A DNA stretch of 61,135 nt from Mesotoga sp. UBA6090 (GCF_002435945.1 NZ_DIXC01000069.1:1-61135), one strand, 5' to 3'. Counted from the stretch's first letter, positions 42,602 to 50,875 are shown. Notes: generated from the letters alone by a model not told the origin. A program made the numbers and translations.

Positions 42602-43897
42602 ATGAAAAAGCTACTTGTACTGCTTCTTCTGTGCCTGTCTGTCTTTGCTTTTGGAAAGACCACTATCAACTTCTGGCACGCTATGAGCGGTAGCAGATTG
42701 GGTGCAGTCGATGCAATTGTAAAGGGTTTTAACGCAGAAAATCCCGACATTGAGGTAGTTGCTCAGTTCACCGGCTCGTATGCCGAGACTCTTACCAAGG
42801 CTATAGCTTCTTATCGAGCGGGAGATCAACCTCACATTGTTCAGGTTTATGAGGTCGGTCTTCAGACGATGCTGGACAGCAACGCTATCAAACCGGTTTT
42901 TGAGCTTTCCGGTCCCGATTTTGATTGGGGAGACGTGATTGGCCCTATTCTTGATTATTACACAGTAGGCGACCAGCTCTATTCAATGCCTTTTAACTCT
43001 TCAAGCGCCATTCTCTATTACAACAAGGATATTTTCAGGGCAGCCGGACTTGATCCCAACAAACCCCCTTCGACTTTTGATGAATTATACGAGATGGGAA
43101 AAACAATCGTAGAATCGGGGGCGGCACAGGGCGGAGTTTCCTTTGGCTGGCCCGCGTGGGTCTTTGAGCAGATGCACTCGGTACATGGCCAGTTCTACGC
43201 GAACAATGAGAACGGTAGAGCCGCCAAAGCAACAGAGGTTTTCTTTAATAAGGATTTCGGTGTCAAGGTCCTTGCGGAATGGATAAAGTGGGCTCAGGCG
43301 AAAGTCTTCATGTACGGTGGCAGGGAGTACGATGCCAACCAGGCTTTCCTGACCAAGCAGGTTGCCATGTTGATTCAGTCGACATCATCGGTAAGTTCTA
43401 TAGAGTCAAAGGCCGATTTCGAAATGGGAACAACCTTCCTGCCGGCCATGCCCGGGTATCCGAAGGGGAACTCTGTCATTGGCGGAGCAACTCTGTGGGT
43501 AATGAAGGGCCATACCGACGAAGAATATGAGGCGATCTGGAAATTCTTCCAGTACCTTATGAGGACTGAAATTACTGCCGAGTGGCACAAGTCGACGGGC
43601 TATTTCCCAACCACCAATAGCGCAGTCAAGAAACTCATGGACGAAGGTTGGTTTGCCGAAAATCCAAATCACCTGACGGCCTTCCTTCAGATTCTTTCGG
43701 GAACGAGAATTCCTGAGGCTCAGGGAGTGAGACTCGGTAATTTTGTCACCATCAGGGATATCGTTGACGGGGCTATTGAAAACGCAATTCAGTACACCGG
43801 AAAGGATTTCGAAGCAGAAGCAAAGAGAATTCTCGACGATGCTGCAAAGAAGGCAAACACGACACTTGAAGAATACACATTGATGTACGGTAAGTAA
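42602..43897 (+). CDS. ugpB: UgpB-like glycerol-3-phosphate/glycerophosphodiester binding protein
   Basis: A 431-residue family 1 binding protein with a signal peptide (about 1-18). Its match to UgpB is visible by eye: I-N-F-W-H-A-M (about 22-28), F-N-A-E-N-P-D, Q-V-Y-E-V-G (about 80-85), M-P-F-N-S-S (about 138-143), G-G-A-T-L-W-V-M, E-W-H-K-S-T-G-Y-F-P and R-L-G-N. It should capture glycerol-3-phosphate or glycerophosphodiesters and hand them to the two permeases that follow. GAGGG precedes the ATG. The nearby exported GDPD supports this substrate. Confidence 0.85.
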   Translation: MKKLLVLLLLCLSVFAFGKTTINFWHAMSGSRLGAVDAIVKGFNAENPDIEVVAQFTGSYAETLTKAIASYRAGDQPHIVQVYEVGLQTMLDSNAIKPVFELSGPDFDWGDVIGPILDYYTVGDQLYSMPFNSSSAILYYNKDIFRAAGLDPNKPPSTFDELYEMGKTIVESGAAQGGVSFGWPAWVFEQMHSVHGQFYANNENGRAAKATEVFFNKDFGVKVLAEWIKWAQAKVFMYGGREYDANQAFLTKQVAMLIQSTSSVSSIESKADFEMGTTFLPAMPGYPKGNSVIGGATLWVMKGHTDEEYEAIWKFFQYLMRTEITAEWHKSTGYFPTTNSAVKKLMDEGWFAENPNHLTAFLQILSGTRIPEAQGVRLGNFVTIRDIVDGAIENAIQYTGKDFEAEAKRILDDAAKKANTTLEEYTLMYGK

Positions 43898-43907
43898 TTC
43901 TCTTTTC

Positions 43908-43934
43908 GATCCCCTGACTTCAAGTCAGGGGATC
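43908..43934 (+). terminator. Intercistronic hairpin between ugpB and ugpA
   Basis: An 11-bp perfect stem (GATCCCCTGAC with GTCAGGGGATC) closes a TTCAA loop, 10 bases after the ugpB stop and with no strong T run behind it. It likely stabilises or partly ends the ugpB message so that the binding protein is made in excess, as seen with other binding-protein genes. Confidence 0.65.
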
Positions 43935-43961
43935 TCAATTCTTTTCGGACGGTGATAAGGC

Positions 43962-44843
43962 ATGCATAATCGTTTTCCAAATAAGTTTCTGCCGTATCTG
44001 TTGCTTCTGCCTTCAGTAGTTGTAGTGATTGTCTTCCTTATCGTTCCAACTATTCAGTCGCTTTATCTGAGCTTCTTCAGGGTTTCCCCTTTCGGTGACA
44101 GGCTGATATTCGTGGGTTGGTATAATTTCTCCAAACTCTTCACATCTTCAGATTATATCAACAGCCTTGTAATCACGCTTATTTTTGCGGTTTTCGTCGT
44201 ACTGATCGGTCTGACTGTGGGAATGCTGCTTTCGGTACTTCTAAACCAGAAGCTGAAGGGGCTTCAAGTATATCGAACTCTTTTCATCTGGACTTATGCA
44301 ATTTCACCGGCCATTGCAGGTACGATCTGGGCACTGATGTTCAGCCCTTCGAGCGGGCCGATCACGTTTTTGCTGAAGGCGATCTTTGGAGCTAACGTTA
44401 ACTGGATGATGGATGGAAAGGTTGCCCTCGTTGCAGTAATCATAGCGGCTTCGTGGAAAATGCTCGGTTACAATATTATCTTTTTCTTGTCAGGACTCCA
44501 AACGATTCCTCAAGAACTGATGGAGGCTTCTGCTATAGATGGTGCATCCAGCGTTCGGAGATTCTTCAAGATCACATTTCCGCTGTTGTCGCCGACCACT
44601 TTCTTTCTGCTGATAATGAACATGCTGTACGCTTTCTTTCAGGTCTTCGGGCTGATCGACATAATGACCAAGGGCGGCCCGGGCGATGCAACTCAAGTCC
44701 TGGTTTACAAGTTGTACAGGGATGGATTTATAAATCTTGATACCGGCTTCGCATCAGCTCAATCAATAGTACTTTTCGTTTTTGTAGCCATTTTGACGGT
44801 CCTGCAGTTCAGATTTGCCGAGCAAAGGGTCTTCTATGGATGA
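43962..44843 (+). CDS. ugpA: UgpA-like ABC importer permease
   Basis: A 293-residue permease of the MalF family with six membrane helices. The EAA loop is E-A-S-A-I-D-G-A-S-S (about 187-196) followed by F-P-L-L-S-P. Length and the G-G-P-G-D-A-T motif (about 236-242) fit UgpA. It forms a heterodimer with UgpE and needs an ATPase that is not encoded here. An ATG follows ACGGTGATAAGG. Confidence 0.88.
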   Translation: MHNRFPNKFLPYLLLLPSVVVVIVFLIVPTIQSLYLSFFRVSPFGDRLIFVGWYNFSKLFTSSDYINSLVITLIFAVFVVLIGLTVGMLLSVLLNQKLKGLQVYRTLFIWTYAISPAIAGTIWALMFSPSSGPITFLLKAIFGANVNWMMDGKVALVAVIIAASWKMLGYNIIFFLSGLQTIPQELMEASAIDGASSVRRFFKITFPLLSPTTFFLLIMNMLYAFFQVFGLIDIMTKGGPGDATQVLVYKLYRDGFINLDTGFASAQSIVLFVFVAILTVLQFRFAEQRVFYG

Positions 44844-44859
44844 CGGTGGGGTGGACTAG

Positions 44860-45690
44860 ATGAAGCAGAGAAAATCATCGATCTTTCTGAGCTATCTTTT
44901 TCTGACAATAGCGCTCATAGTGATAATGTTTCCGATTTACTACGCCTTCACGATGAGCACCTTCAACGAGAAGGAAGCCTACTCATTCCCTCCTAAGTTC
45001 ATCCCAAGCATTCACGCATTCGATAACTATGCGACGGCCTGGAAGACGGTCAATATGGGAAGATTGATCTTCAACAGTGCATTCATTTCGATTATTGTGG
45101 CACTTTCAAAGATATTTCTTTCGATGCTCGCTGCATTTGCTTTTACCTATTTCGGCGATTTCAAAGGAAAGTATTTCTTTTTTGCGGTTATATTGATAAC
45201 CCATATGCTGCCGCTTCCGATCAGAATCGTACCGACTTATGAGCTGATGAGAACTTTTGGCTGGGTGAACACATATAGAGCTCTCACGATACCGTTTTTT
45301 GCAAGCGCGACCGGAACTCTGCTTTTCAGACAGCTATTCATGACCGTTCCACCTTCGCTTTCCGACGCTGCGAGGATCGATGGAGCAGGACCCATGAGAT
45401 TTCTATTCAGTGTGTTGATCCCGCTTTCAAAGACCAACGTCGGGGCGTTGTTCCTGATTGAATTCACTTATATGTGGAACGAATACCTGTGGCCTATGAT
45501 TGTTACCAACAGCAACAATATGAGGGTGGTTCAGATAGGAATAAAGATGCTTCTTGCAAGTGAAGCTCAAGCGGCCGAATGGAATATCATTATGGCTGGA
45601 GCCATAATCGCCATGATCCCCCCGCTAATCATGCTGCTGATTTTCCAGAGAACCATCATGGAAGGATTCAGTCTGAAAGAAGAGAAGTAG
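44860..45690 (+). CDS. ugpE: UgpE-like ABC importer permease
   Basis: A 276-residue MalG-family permease with six helices. The EAA loop D-A-A-R-I-D-G-A-G (about 164-172) is followed by I-P-L-S-K, and M-W-N-E-Y-L-W-P near residue 204 is typical of the family. It lies 16 bases behind ugpA. No ugpC follows; convergent sequence begins within 25 bases. The system must borrow an ATPase from elsewhere. Confidence 0.88.
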   Translation: MKQRKSSIFLSYLFLTIALIVIMFPIYYAFTMSTFNEKEAYSFPPKFIPSIHAFDNYATAWKTVNMGRLIFNSAFISIIVALSKIFLSMLAAFAFTYFGDFKGKYFFFAVILITHMLPLPIRIVPTYELMRTFGWVNTYRALTIPFFASATGTLLFRQLFMTVPPSLSDAARIDGAGPMRFLFSVLIPLSKTNVGALFLIEFTYMWNEYLWPMIVTNSNNMRVVQIGIKMLLASEAQAAEWNIIMAGAIIAMIPPLIMLLIFQRTIMEGFSLKEEK

Positions 45691-45711
45691 ACCTGTCAGA
45701 TAAGTAGTCTA

Positions 45712-46113
45712 TTATCTGTTTATGGAATTTTCTTTGGCTTTCAAAATTACTTTGCTACTGTAAGTGTCGCCCGAGATTACATCTACCTCGACAGATTGAT
45801 TCTCTATTACTGAGGCGGTAATTGCCTCTGCCGGTTTTCCTCTGCCATGATTGTTTCTCACGATTTCAATCTATTTGATTTCGTGTCCGGAGACCACAAC
45901 GCTTACTGTCGCTCCTACTATCCCTGCCTCAAAACTTCCTTCATAGTCTCCATCAGGTAATTGAGAGAGATTGAGCGGAGCGAATTCGAGTGTGTCTAGC
46001 TCTTTCAGTCCGGCCTTGAGTTTTGGAACAACAAATACAAACATAATTATTGCCAGGGCGGCTATGGCAATCCCGATCGGTACAAGTACTTTCATAAGGG
46101 TCCTTCTCTTCAC
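45712..46113 (-). pseudogene. FMN-binding-domain membrane protein interrupted by an in-frame TAG
   Basis: The gene encodes a membrane anchor (about residues 11-32) and the start of an FMN-binding domain (L-P-D-G-D-Y-E-G-S, about 52-60), then stops at a TAG (45871-45873) after residue 80. Past that codon the same frame continues for 52 residues with the rest of the domain: I-E-I-V-R-N-N-H-G-R-G-K, A-I-T-A-S-V-I and V-D-V-I-S-G-D-T-Y-S-S, then TAA. One codon change would restore it. The flavinylation motif S-G-A-T reads S-G-D-T, a second sign of decay. A flavodoxin gene lies upstream in the same direction. Confidence 0.8.
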
Positions 46114-46159
46114 TTTCTTTCCTCCTGAAATGTAGTATGACTGGATGTCTCCAGGAGCA

Positions 46160-46175
46160 GATTAGCCGACTAATC
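46160..46175. promoter_or_regulatory. Palindrome GATTAG-TCGG-CTAATC (minus-strand reading)
   Basis: A perfect 6-bp inverted repeat around TCGG overlaps the flavodoxin stop codon and lies upstream of the FMN-binding gene. Its 12-base core is identical to the presumed MarR operator at 9790-9807, so the same or a related regulator may bind here. Confidence 0.55.
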
Positions 46176-46643
46176 TTCAAAGTCTTTTGCAAATCTGTCA
46201 ATATTACTCGGGATGAAGTGAGGCTGGGGCTTACCCTTTGAGGCGGCTTTCAACATCATCTTTGAAAGGAATCCCAGTCTCTCGAGATTAAACTCACCTC
46301 CAAAAAAACCTTTCGCTTTGCATTTGTCCAGAAATTCCTTAGGGAAGTTCCGGGACAGGTGTTCGCTGAAGTTTTCTTCTCGAGCACCCATGCAAAGGAA
46401 GACGCCCTGGCGCTTTTCCTTTAGTGTTTTGAGATTTTTCTGTACGAACTCGGAAATCTCTTTCTGTACTTTGCCGATTCTGATGAATGTTCCGACGATA
46501 ACTGCATCATATCCAGATAAGTCCGGCGAAGAGACTTTCTTGATGTTGATGACGGTGCTTTCGCCGGCGAGCATATCAGAGAGTTTTTGCGAGCAGTTTT
46601 CGGCTGTTCCGCTTCTCGTTGCATAGATTATTGCGGTTTTCAT
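46170..46643 (-). CDS. Flavodoxin-domain protein, HemG-like
   Basis: A 157-residue flavodoxin. The FMN phosphate loop is Y-A-T-R-S-G-T-A-E-N (about 6-15), then D-A-V-I-V-G-T-F-I (about 46-54), and F-L-C-M-G-A-R-E near 86-93. The C terminus resembles menaquinone-dependent protoporphyrinogen oxidase (HemG) and 'flavodoxin_5' proteins. ATG 46643 follows AGGAGGTG and fits the domain start exactly; a longer frame upstream is spurious. The electron partner is unknown. It pairs with a broken FMN-binding-domain gene behind it. Confidence 0.85.
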   Translation of the reverse strand: MKTAIIYATRSGTAENCSQKLSDMLAGESTVINIKKVSSPDLSGYDAVIVGTFIRIGKVQKEISEFVQKNLKTLKEKRQGVFLCMGAREENFSEHLSRNFPKEFLDKCKAKGFFGGEFNLERLGFLSKMMLKAASKGKPQPHFIPSNIDRFAKDFED

Positions 46644-46783
46644 GCAGCACCTCCTCTTATTATTACCGATCAGATTATGCAGATGTTTTCGGTTTACATC
46701 AGAAATATTCTCAATTGTGGTTGTGAAAATGATAACAGTGTTCTGTTTTTCTCTTTGAGAAAGCATTTTTCAGGTAGCCGCTC

Positions 46784-46811
46784 TTGAAGAATTCTGTCAT
46801 TGTGTTATAAT
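46784..46811 (+). promoter_or_regulatory. Promoter of the rpsF operon
   Basis: TTGAAG and TATAAT are separated by 16 bases, a good sigma-A-type promoter 65 bases before the rpsF start. It is the best promoter match on the plus strand in this part. Confidence 0.75.
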
Positions 46812-46876
46812 TCTATGCGTTGAAATCCCGCTTTGCCACAGAAGGCAAGGCCACAGACCAAGGGAGGAGGAAGTTA

Positions 46877-47368
46877 ATGAATAGGATTTACGAAACGATG
46901 TTCATAGTCTCGCCAAAGCTTGATGAAGAAGAGCGTAACGCGATGGCTGAAAAGGTAAGAGACTACATTGTTGAACGGGTGGGAGGAACCATCGAAAAGT
47001 TCGACAGATGGGGTGTTAGAAAGCTCGCTTACAGAGTTGCAAAAGGCTTCAGTGAAGGTGACTACACGGTAATTCAGTTCAGGGCCGATCCCGAAACGGT
47101 AGACATTCTTGAGAGATTCTATGGTATTACACCCGATGTTTTCAGGTGGCAGACCTTCAGGAGAGAGGATCTTGAGAAGGCAGAAAAGAGGGCCTCGTTG
47201 AAACCGCCTGAAACCGTAGAAGAACCGGAGAGTGTTGAAGCGGTGGAAAGTGTTGAAGCAGCGGAGAGTGTTGAAACTTCAACCGAGCCCGTCGTAGAAG
47301 ATGTTGCTTATGAAGCGGTCGACGCAGAAACTGAAACGGTTGAAGAAGTAAAGAAGACGGAGGAGTAA
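46877..47368 (+). CDS. rpsF: Ribosomal protein S6 with long acidic C-terminal tail
   Basis: A 163-residue S6. The S6 fold is residues 1-100: Y-E-T-M-F-I-V-S-P (about 4-12), W-G-V-R-K-L-A-Y (about 47-54), G-D-Y-T-V-I-Q-F. Then follows an unusual tail of about 60 residues, nearly all Glu, Val, Ser, Ala and Thr. It includes three imperfect E-S-V-E-A repeats (DNA 47228-47275). S6 binds S18 in the small subunit. ATG 46877 follows GGAGGAGG. It heads the rpsF-ssb-rpsR-rplI operon. Confidence 0.95.
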   Translation: MNRIYETMFIVSPKLDEEERNAMAEKVRDYIVERVGGTIEKFDRWGVRKLAYRVAKGFSEGDYTVIQFRADPETVDILERFYGITPDVFRWQTFRREDLEKAEKRASLKPPETVEEPESVEAVESVEAAESVETSTEPVVEDVAYEAVDAETETVEEVKKTEE

Positions 47369-47371
47369 GAA

Positions 47372-47833
47372 ATGTCTATTAGCTACAATCATGTTGTCCT
47401 GATAGGTAGACTGACTCGCGATCCTGAGATCAAGTTTGCTGCAAGTGGTACCCAGATAACGACATTCACTCTTGCGGTAGACAGGAACATTCCATCGTCC
47501 AACAATGACAACACTGATTTCATAAGGATTGTAACTTTCGGGAAGACGGCTGAGTTTGTTGGAAACTACATAACCAAAGGTAGACTGATACTTGTTGAGG
47601 GTTCACTGAGAATTAACAAGTGGAAGACCCAGGATGGGGAACCAAGGTCGAATGCGGAAGTCGCGGCTTCCAATATTCGATTCATGGAAACCAAAGCCCA
47701 GGCTCAACAGTCTTCCGGAGGTTTCGACAGACCGTCGCAGGATACCGATGTGATTGAAGCCACGGGAAACGATGACATTACTTTCTTTGGAAACGAGACA
47801 GAAGATTCCGGGAGCGACGATATCCCATTTTAA
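47372..47833 (+). CDS. ssb: Single-stranded DNA-binding protein
   Basis: A 153-residue SSB: an OB fold at residues 1-110 (N-H-V-V-L-I-G-R-L-T-R-D-P-E, F-T-L-A-V-D-R, F-V-G-N-Y, G-R-L-I-L-V-E-G-S-L). A flexible linker and the acidic tail D-D-I-P-F, which recruits repair proteins, complete it. It lies three bases behind rpsF, the classic arrangement. Confidence 0.96.
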   Translation: MSISYNHVVLIGRLTRDPEIKFAASGTQITTFTLAVDRNIPSSNNDNTDFIRIVTFGKTAEFVGNYITKGRLILVEGSLRINKWKTQDGEPRSNAEVAASNIRFMETKAQAQQSSGGFDRPSQDTDVIEATGNDDITFFGNETEDSGSDDIPF

Positions 47834-47848
47834 TGCAGGAGGAAGATT

Positions 47849-48082
47849 ATGGTAAGAGACAACAGAAGAAGAGGAAGAACCAGAAGAAAGTGTAGATTCT
47901 GCGGTACAAAGACGACATACATTGATTATAAGAATATTTCTTTGCTCCGCGATTATGTGACAGAGAAGGGCAAGATAATTCCAAAACGAATTACGGGAAA
48001 CTGCGCGAAACATCAGAGGATGGTGAAGGAAGCGATTCAGAGGGCGAGATTCATGGCGCTGCTTCCTTATACTAAAGAGTGA
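47849..48082 (+). CDS. rpsR: Ribosomal protein S18
   Basis: A 77-residue S18 with an Arg-rich N terminus, a C-R-F-C pair, Y-I-D-Y-K (about 26-30), and the C-terminal R-I-T-G-N-C-A-K-H-Q motif. GCAGGAGG precedes the ATG. Zinc-type Cys residues are present, as in many thermophile-related S18 proteins. Confidence 0.96.
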   Translation: MVRDNRRRGRTRRKCRFCGTKTTYIDYKNISLLRDYVTEKGKIIPKRITGNCAKHQRMVKEAIQRARFMALLPYTKE

Positions 48083-48092
48083 TAATCAATTC

Positions 48093-48124
48093 GGGAGGCG
48101 AAGATCCTCCTTTTTTAAAGGAGG
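48093..48124 (+). promoter_or_regulatory. Overlapping hairpins covering a terminator and the rplI ribosome site
   Basis: GGAGG (48094-48098) can pair with CCTCC (48106-48110), followed by six T: a short terminator-like hairpin. The same CCTCCTTT (48106-48113) can instead pair with AAAGGAGG (48117-48124), which is the rplI ribosome site. The two structures exclude each other, so this gap could tune L9 relative to S18. Confidence 0.55.
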
Positions 48125-48130
48125 TTTTCT

Positions 48131-48586
48131 ATGAAGGTGATTCTTCTCAAAGACTTAAGTAATGTTGGAAAAGTCGGTGAAGTAAAGAATGTGTCGGACG
48201 GTTACGGTAGAAACTTCCTGATTCCTAAGGGTTTTGCGGTTGAAGCCAATGCAAAAGAGATGGCGAAACTTAAGCAGACGCAGAAACAGAAGAAAGAAAA
48301 GGAAGAAAGGATAAGGAAGGCGAGCGAGGAGCTGCTTCATGAGCTTCAAAAGCATCACTTTACAATAAAGGCAAAATCAGGTGTGAGTGGCAAGCTATTT
48401 GGAGCCGTAACCTCGGGTGATATTTCCAACCATATAAAGGCCGTAATAGGCGTTGATATCGACAAGAGAGAAATAGATCTAGAGGACCATATCAAACAGA
48501 CTGGTGAATACAAAGTGGATGTCAAGCTTCCAGGCAATGTAAAGGGAAAGCTCGCTTTGAAAGTCGAAGGCCTGGAGGAAGAATAA
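48131..48586 (+). CDS. rplI: Ribosomal protein L9
   Basis: A 151-residue L9: the N-terminal rRNA-binding domain (M-K-V-I-L-L-K-D, G-K-V-G-E-V-K-N-V, G-Y-G-R-N-F-L-I-P), then the long charged helix (about 40-75), then the C-terminal domain (S-G-K-L-F-G-A-V-T). Full family length. The ribosome site AAAGGAGG may be masked by a hairpin. Confidence 0.96.
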   Translation: MKVILLKDLSNVGKVGEVKNVSDGYGRNFLIPKGFAVEANAKEMAKLKQTQKQKKEKEERIRKASEELLHELQKHHFTIKAKSGVSGKLFGAVTSGDISNHIKAVIGVDIDKREIDLEDHIKQTGEYKVDVKLPGNVKGKLALKVEGLEEE

Positions 48587-48587
48587 T

Positions 48588-49439
48588 TTGGAGTTTCAGA
48601 TATTCTCGAAGGCGCTCTATTCTACATGGATTCTATATAGACCCGAAAGGGTACTCTTCGATGTAGGAGAGGGTATATCGACTGTTCTTGGAAACAGTGT
48701 ATATGGTATAAAGGAAATCTTTCTTACTCACGGGCACGTCGATCATATCTCGGGTCTTTGGGGTCTGATCAATACAAGAAATACAGCCATGGGAGACCGG
48801 AACAAGCAGTTGCAAATCAATTTTCCTTCGGGGAATCGAGCTATAGAAGCTTATTTGGATTTCATTATTGGAATGAATCCCAGGCTGAGATACAACATGA
48901 TACTGAACCCGCTGAAAGTTGGGGATGAAGTATATCTAAGAACGGCTGGCAGTTTCAGAAGGCACGTCACCCCATTCAAAGTGAAGCACACTATCGGTGA
49001 AATCAGTTATGGTTATCACATCTATGAAGAAAGAAGGAAGTTGAAAGAGATCTACGGCGGTCTTTCTTCAAAGGAAATCGCCAGTGTTGTGAAGGAAAAA
49101 GGCAGAGAAGCTGTTACTGACACCTATCTTCAAAAAATCGTGACTGTTAGCGGCGACACATTTGCGCTCCCGCCGGAAGTCATTAGTAATTCGGAGACGC
49201 TCCTTCATGAGTGTACTTTTCTCGATGGGAAAGACAGAAGAAATCAGAACCATTCCAGTATAGACGAAGTCATCTATACAGTGAGGCAGAGCAGCGGGAT
49301 AAAGAGATTGATATTGTATCATATATCTGGGCGATACACCTCGAAGATAAAAAAATGGCATAATATAATTAAGAAGGAGCTAGAAGGTACCGGAACTGAA
49401 GTTTTTCTTGTTCACCCGGAACATGTTTTCGAATTGTGA
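48588..49439 (+). CDS. Metallo-beta-lactamase-fold hydrolase, RNase Z-like
   Basis: A 283-residue MBL-fold protein. It has L-F-D-V-G-E-G (about 24-30), then the metal motif T-H-G-H-V-D-H (about 46-52), then S-G-D near 186, H-E-C-T (about 206-209) and H-I-S-G-R (about 244-248). These spacings are like RNase Z (tRNA 3' processing), but the flexible arm is not obvious, so a related nuclease or hydrolase is also possible. It starts with TTG one base after the rplI stop and is presumably translated by coupling. Confidence 0.75.
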   Translation: MEFQIFSKALYSTWILYRPERVLFDVGEGISTVLGNSVYGIKEIFLTHGHVDHISGLWGLINTRNTAMGDRNKQLQINFPSGNRAIEAYLDFIIGMNPRLRYNMILNPLKVGDEVYLRTAGSFRRHVTPFKVKHTIGEISYGYHIYEERRKLKEIYGGLSSKEIASVVKEKGREAVTDTYLQKIVTVSGDTFALPPEVISNSETLLHECTFLDGKDRRNQNHSSIDEVIYTVRQSSGIKRLILYHISGRYTSKIKKWHNIIKKELEGTGTEVFLVHPEHVFEL

Positions 49440-49472
49440 GGCTGTTCTGTGTACTCCGGGAGGAGGTAAAGA

Positions 49473-49916
49473 ATGGGTTACATAGGCTGGATGATTTTTG
49501 GTGTTGTCTTACTCGTGGCAGAGATAATTACTCCTACGTTCTTCTTTCTGTGGTTTTCGATCGGTTCCTTTCTTGCTGGCCTTACGGCAATGTTTAATTT
49601 TAGCTTTGGCTGGCAGGTAATCGTATTTGCGCTAAGCAGCTCCTTGCTTGTGCTTCTTACCAGGCCAATTGCCAGGAGGCTTTCCAAGGGTGATTCGCCA
49701 AAAAAGATGTACATAGACGGTCTTGTAGGTGCAGAGGGACGTGTGACCGTGGAGATAAATCCACAGCTGGAAAAGGGATTGGTCAGGATAGAAGGAGAGG
49801 ACTGGAGAGCGGCCTCGTTAAATGGCGAAACAATACCGGTTGATTCTTTGGTCAGGGTGATAAGACTTGAAGGCACTCTGATCTACGTCGAGAGAATAGC
49901 CGACAACAGTAAATAA
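49473..49916 (+). CDS. NfeD-like membrane protein
   Basis: A 147-residue short NfeD protein: two or three N-terminal helices (about 5-68, with E-I-I-T-P-T-F-F-F) and a C-terminal OB fold beginning around G-L-V-G-A-E-G (about 84-90). Short NfeD proteins work with SPFH/stomatin proteins in membrane microdomains. The SPFH gene follows 21 bases later. GGGAGGAGG precedes the ATG. Confidence 0.9.
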   Translation: MGYIGWMIFGVVLLVAEIITPTFFFLWFSIGSFLAGLTAMFNFSFGWQVIVFALSSSLLVLLTRPIARRLSKGDSPKKMYIDGLVGAEGRVTVEINPQLEKGLVRIEGEDWRAASLNGETIPVDSLVRVIRLEGTLIYVERIADNSK

Positions 49917-49937
49917 CGATAGAAAGGGGGATTAACA

Positions 49938-50870
49938 ATGATTTTCTGGTTGATACTTGCAGTAGTACTCTTCATTATTGCAGCTTCAGGAATAAAGATC
50001 ATTCGTCCTTTCGAAAAAGGACTTGTCGAGAGACTTGGAAAGTACAGAAGAGAAGCAGAACCTGGTCTTCAGTTCATAATTCCGTTTATTGAAAGGATGG
50101 TAAAGGTTGATCTCAGAGAGACAGTCATCGACGTGCCACCTCAAGAGGTCATAACTAAGGACAATGTCGTGGTAACTGTCGACGCTATCATCTACTACCA
50201 GATAACCGATGCATTCAGGGTCGTATACAACGTCGCTAATTTTGAGATCGCAGCTATCAAGCTGGCTCAGACAAACCTAAGAAACGTTATCGGTGAGATG
50301 GAGCTGGACCAGACACTTACCTCAAGAGAGCGAATAAACGTTACTCTGAGAGAGGTTCTTGACGAAGCCACGGACAAGTGGGGAGTCAAGGTAACTAGAG
50401 TTGAGATCAAGAAGATCGATCCGCCTCAAGACATAATGGATGCCATGTCCAAGCAGATGAAGGCCGAAAGAACCAAGAGAGCCGTCATTCTTGAAGCAGA
50501 GGGTTACAAACAGTCAGAGATAACCAAGGCCGAAGGCGACAAGATGTCGGCGATTCTTCAGGCCGAGGGTCAGAGCGAATCGATAAAGAGGGTGGCAGAA
50601 GCCAACAAGTTCAAACTGATAGCAGAGGCCGAAGGTCAGGCAATCGCGACAATCAATGTCTTCAAGGCAATTCATGAGGGAGATCCCACAAAGGACTTAA
50701 TTGCTATCAGATATCTCGACGCCTTGAGGCAGATCGCTGACGGCAAAGCAAACAAGGTATTCTTACCATACGAGAGCAGTGCAATGCTTAGCTCACTGGG
50801 TACTATGGCAGAAATCTTCAAGGATGGAAAAGATAGTTCAAGTGTCAACGAGAAGGACAGCAAGAAGTGA
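49938..50870 (+). CDS. SPFH/stomatin (slipin) protein
   Basis: A 310-residue stomatin-family protein: an N-terminal membrane helix (about 2-18), then the SPFH domain (R-P-F-E-K-G-L-V-E-R-L-G-K-Y near 25-38, P-G-L-Q-F-I-I-P-F, I-D-V-P-P-Q-E-V, then D-A-I-I-Y-Y). An Ala/Glu-rich coiled coil with repeated E-A-E-G follows (about 175-235). It probably forms a ring complex in the membrane with NfeD and may regulate proteases. The ribosome site is AAAGGGGG. Confidence 0.92.
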   Translation: MIFWLILAVVLFIIAASGIKIIRPFEKGLVERLGKYRREAEPGLQFIIPFIERMVKVDLRETVIDVPPQEVITKDNVVVTVDAIIYYQITDAFRVVYNVANFEIAAIKLAQTNLRNVIGEMELDQTLTSRERINVTLREVLDEATDKWGVKVTRVEIKKIDPPQDIMDAMSKQMKAERTKRAVILEAEGYKQSEITKAEGDKMSAILQAEGQSESIKRVAEANKFKLIAEAEGQAIATINVFKAIHEGDPTKDLIAIRYLDALRQIADGKANKVFLPYESSAMLSSLGTMAEIFKDGKDSSSVNEKDSKK

Positions 50871-50875
50871 TCTGA

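Noticed and set aside
45871..45873. TAG read as pyrrolysine
   Set aside because: No sign of pyl genes, the lineage is not known for it, and the position is not a functional one; nonsense mutation is simpler.
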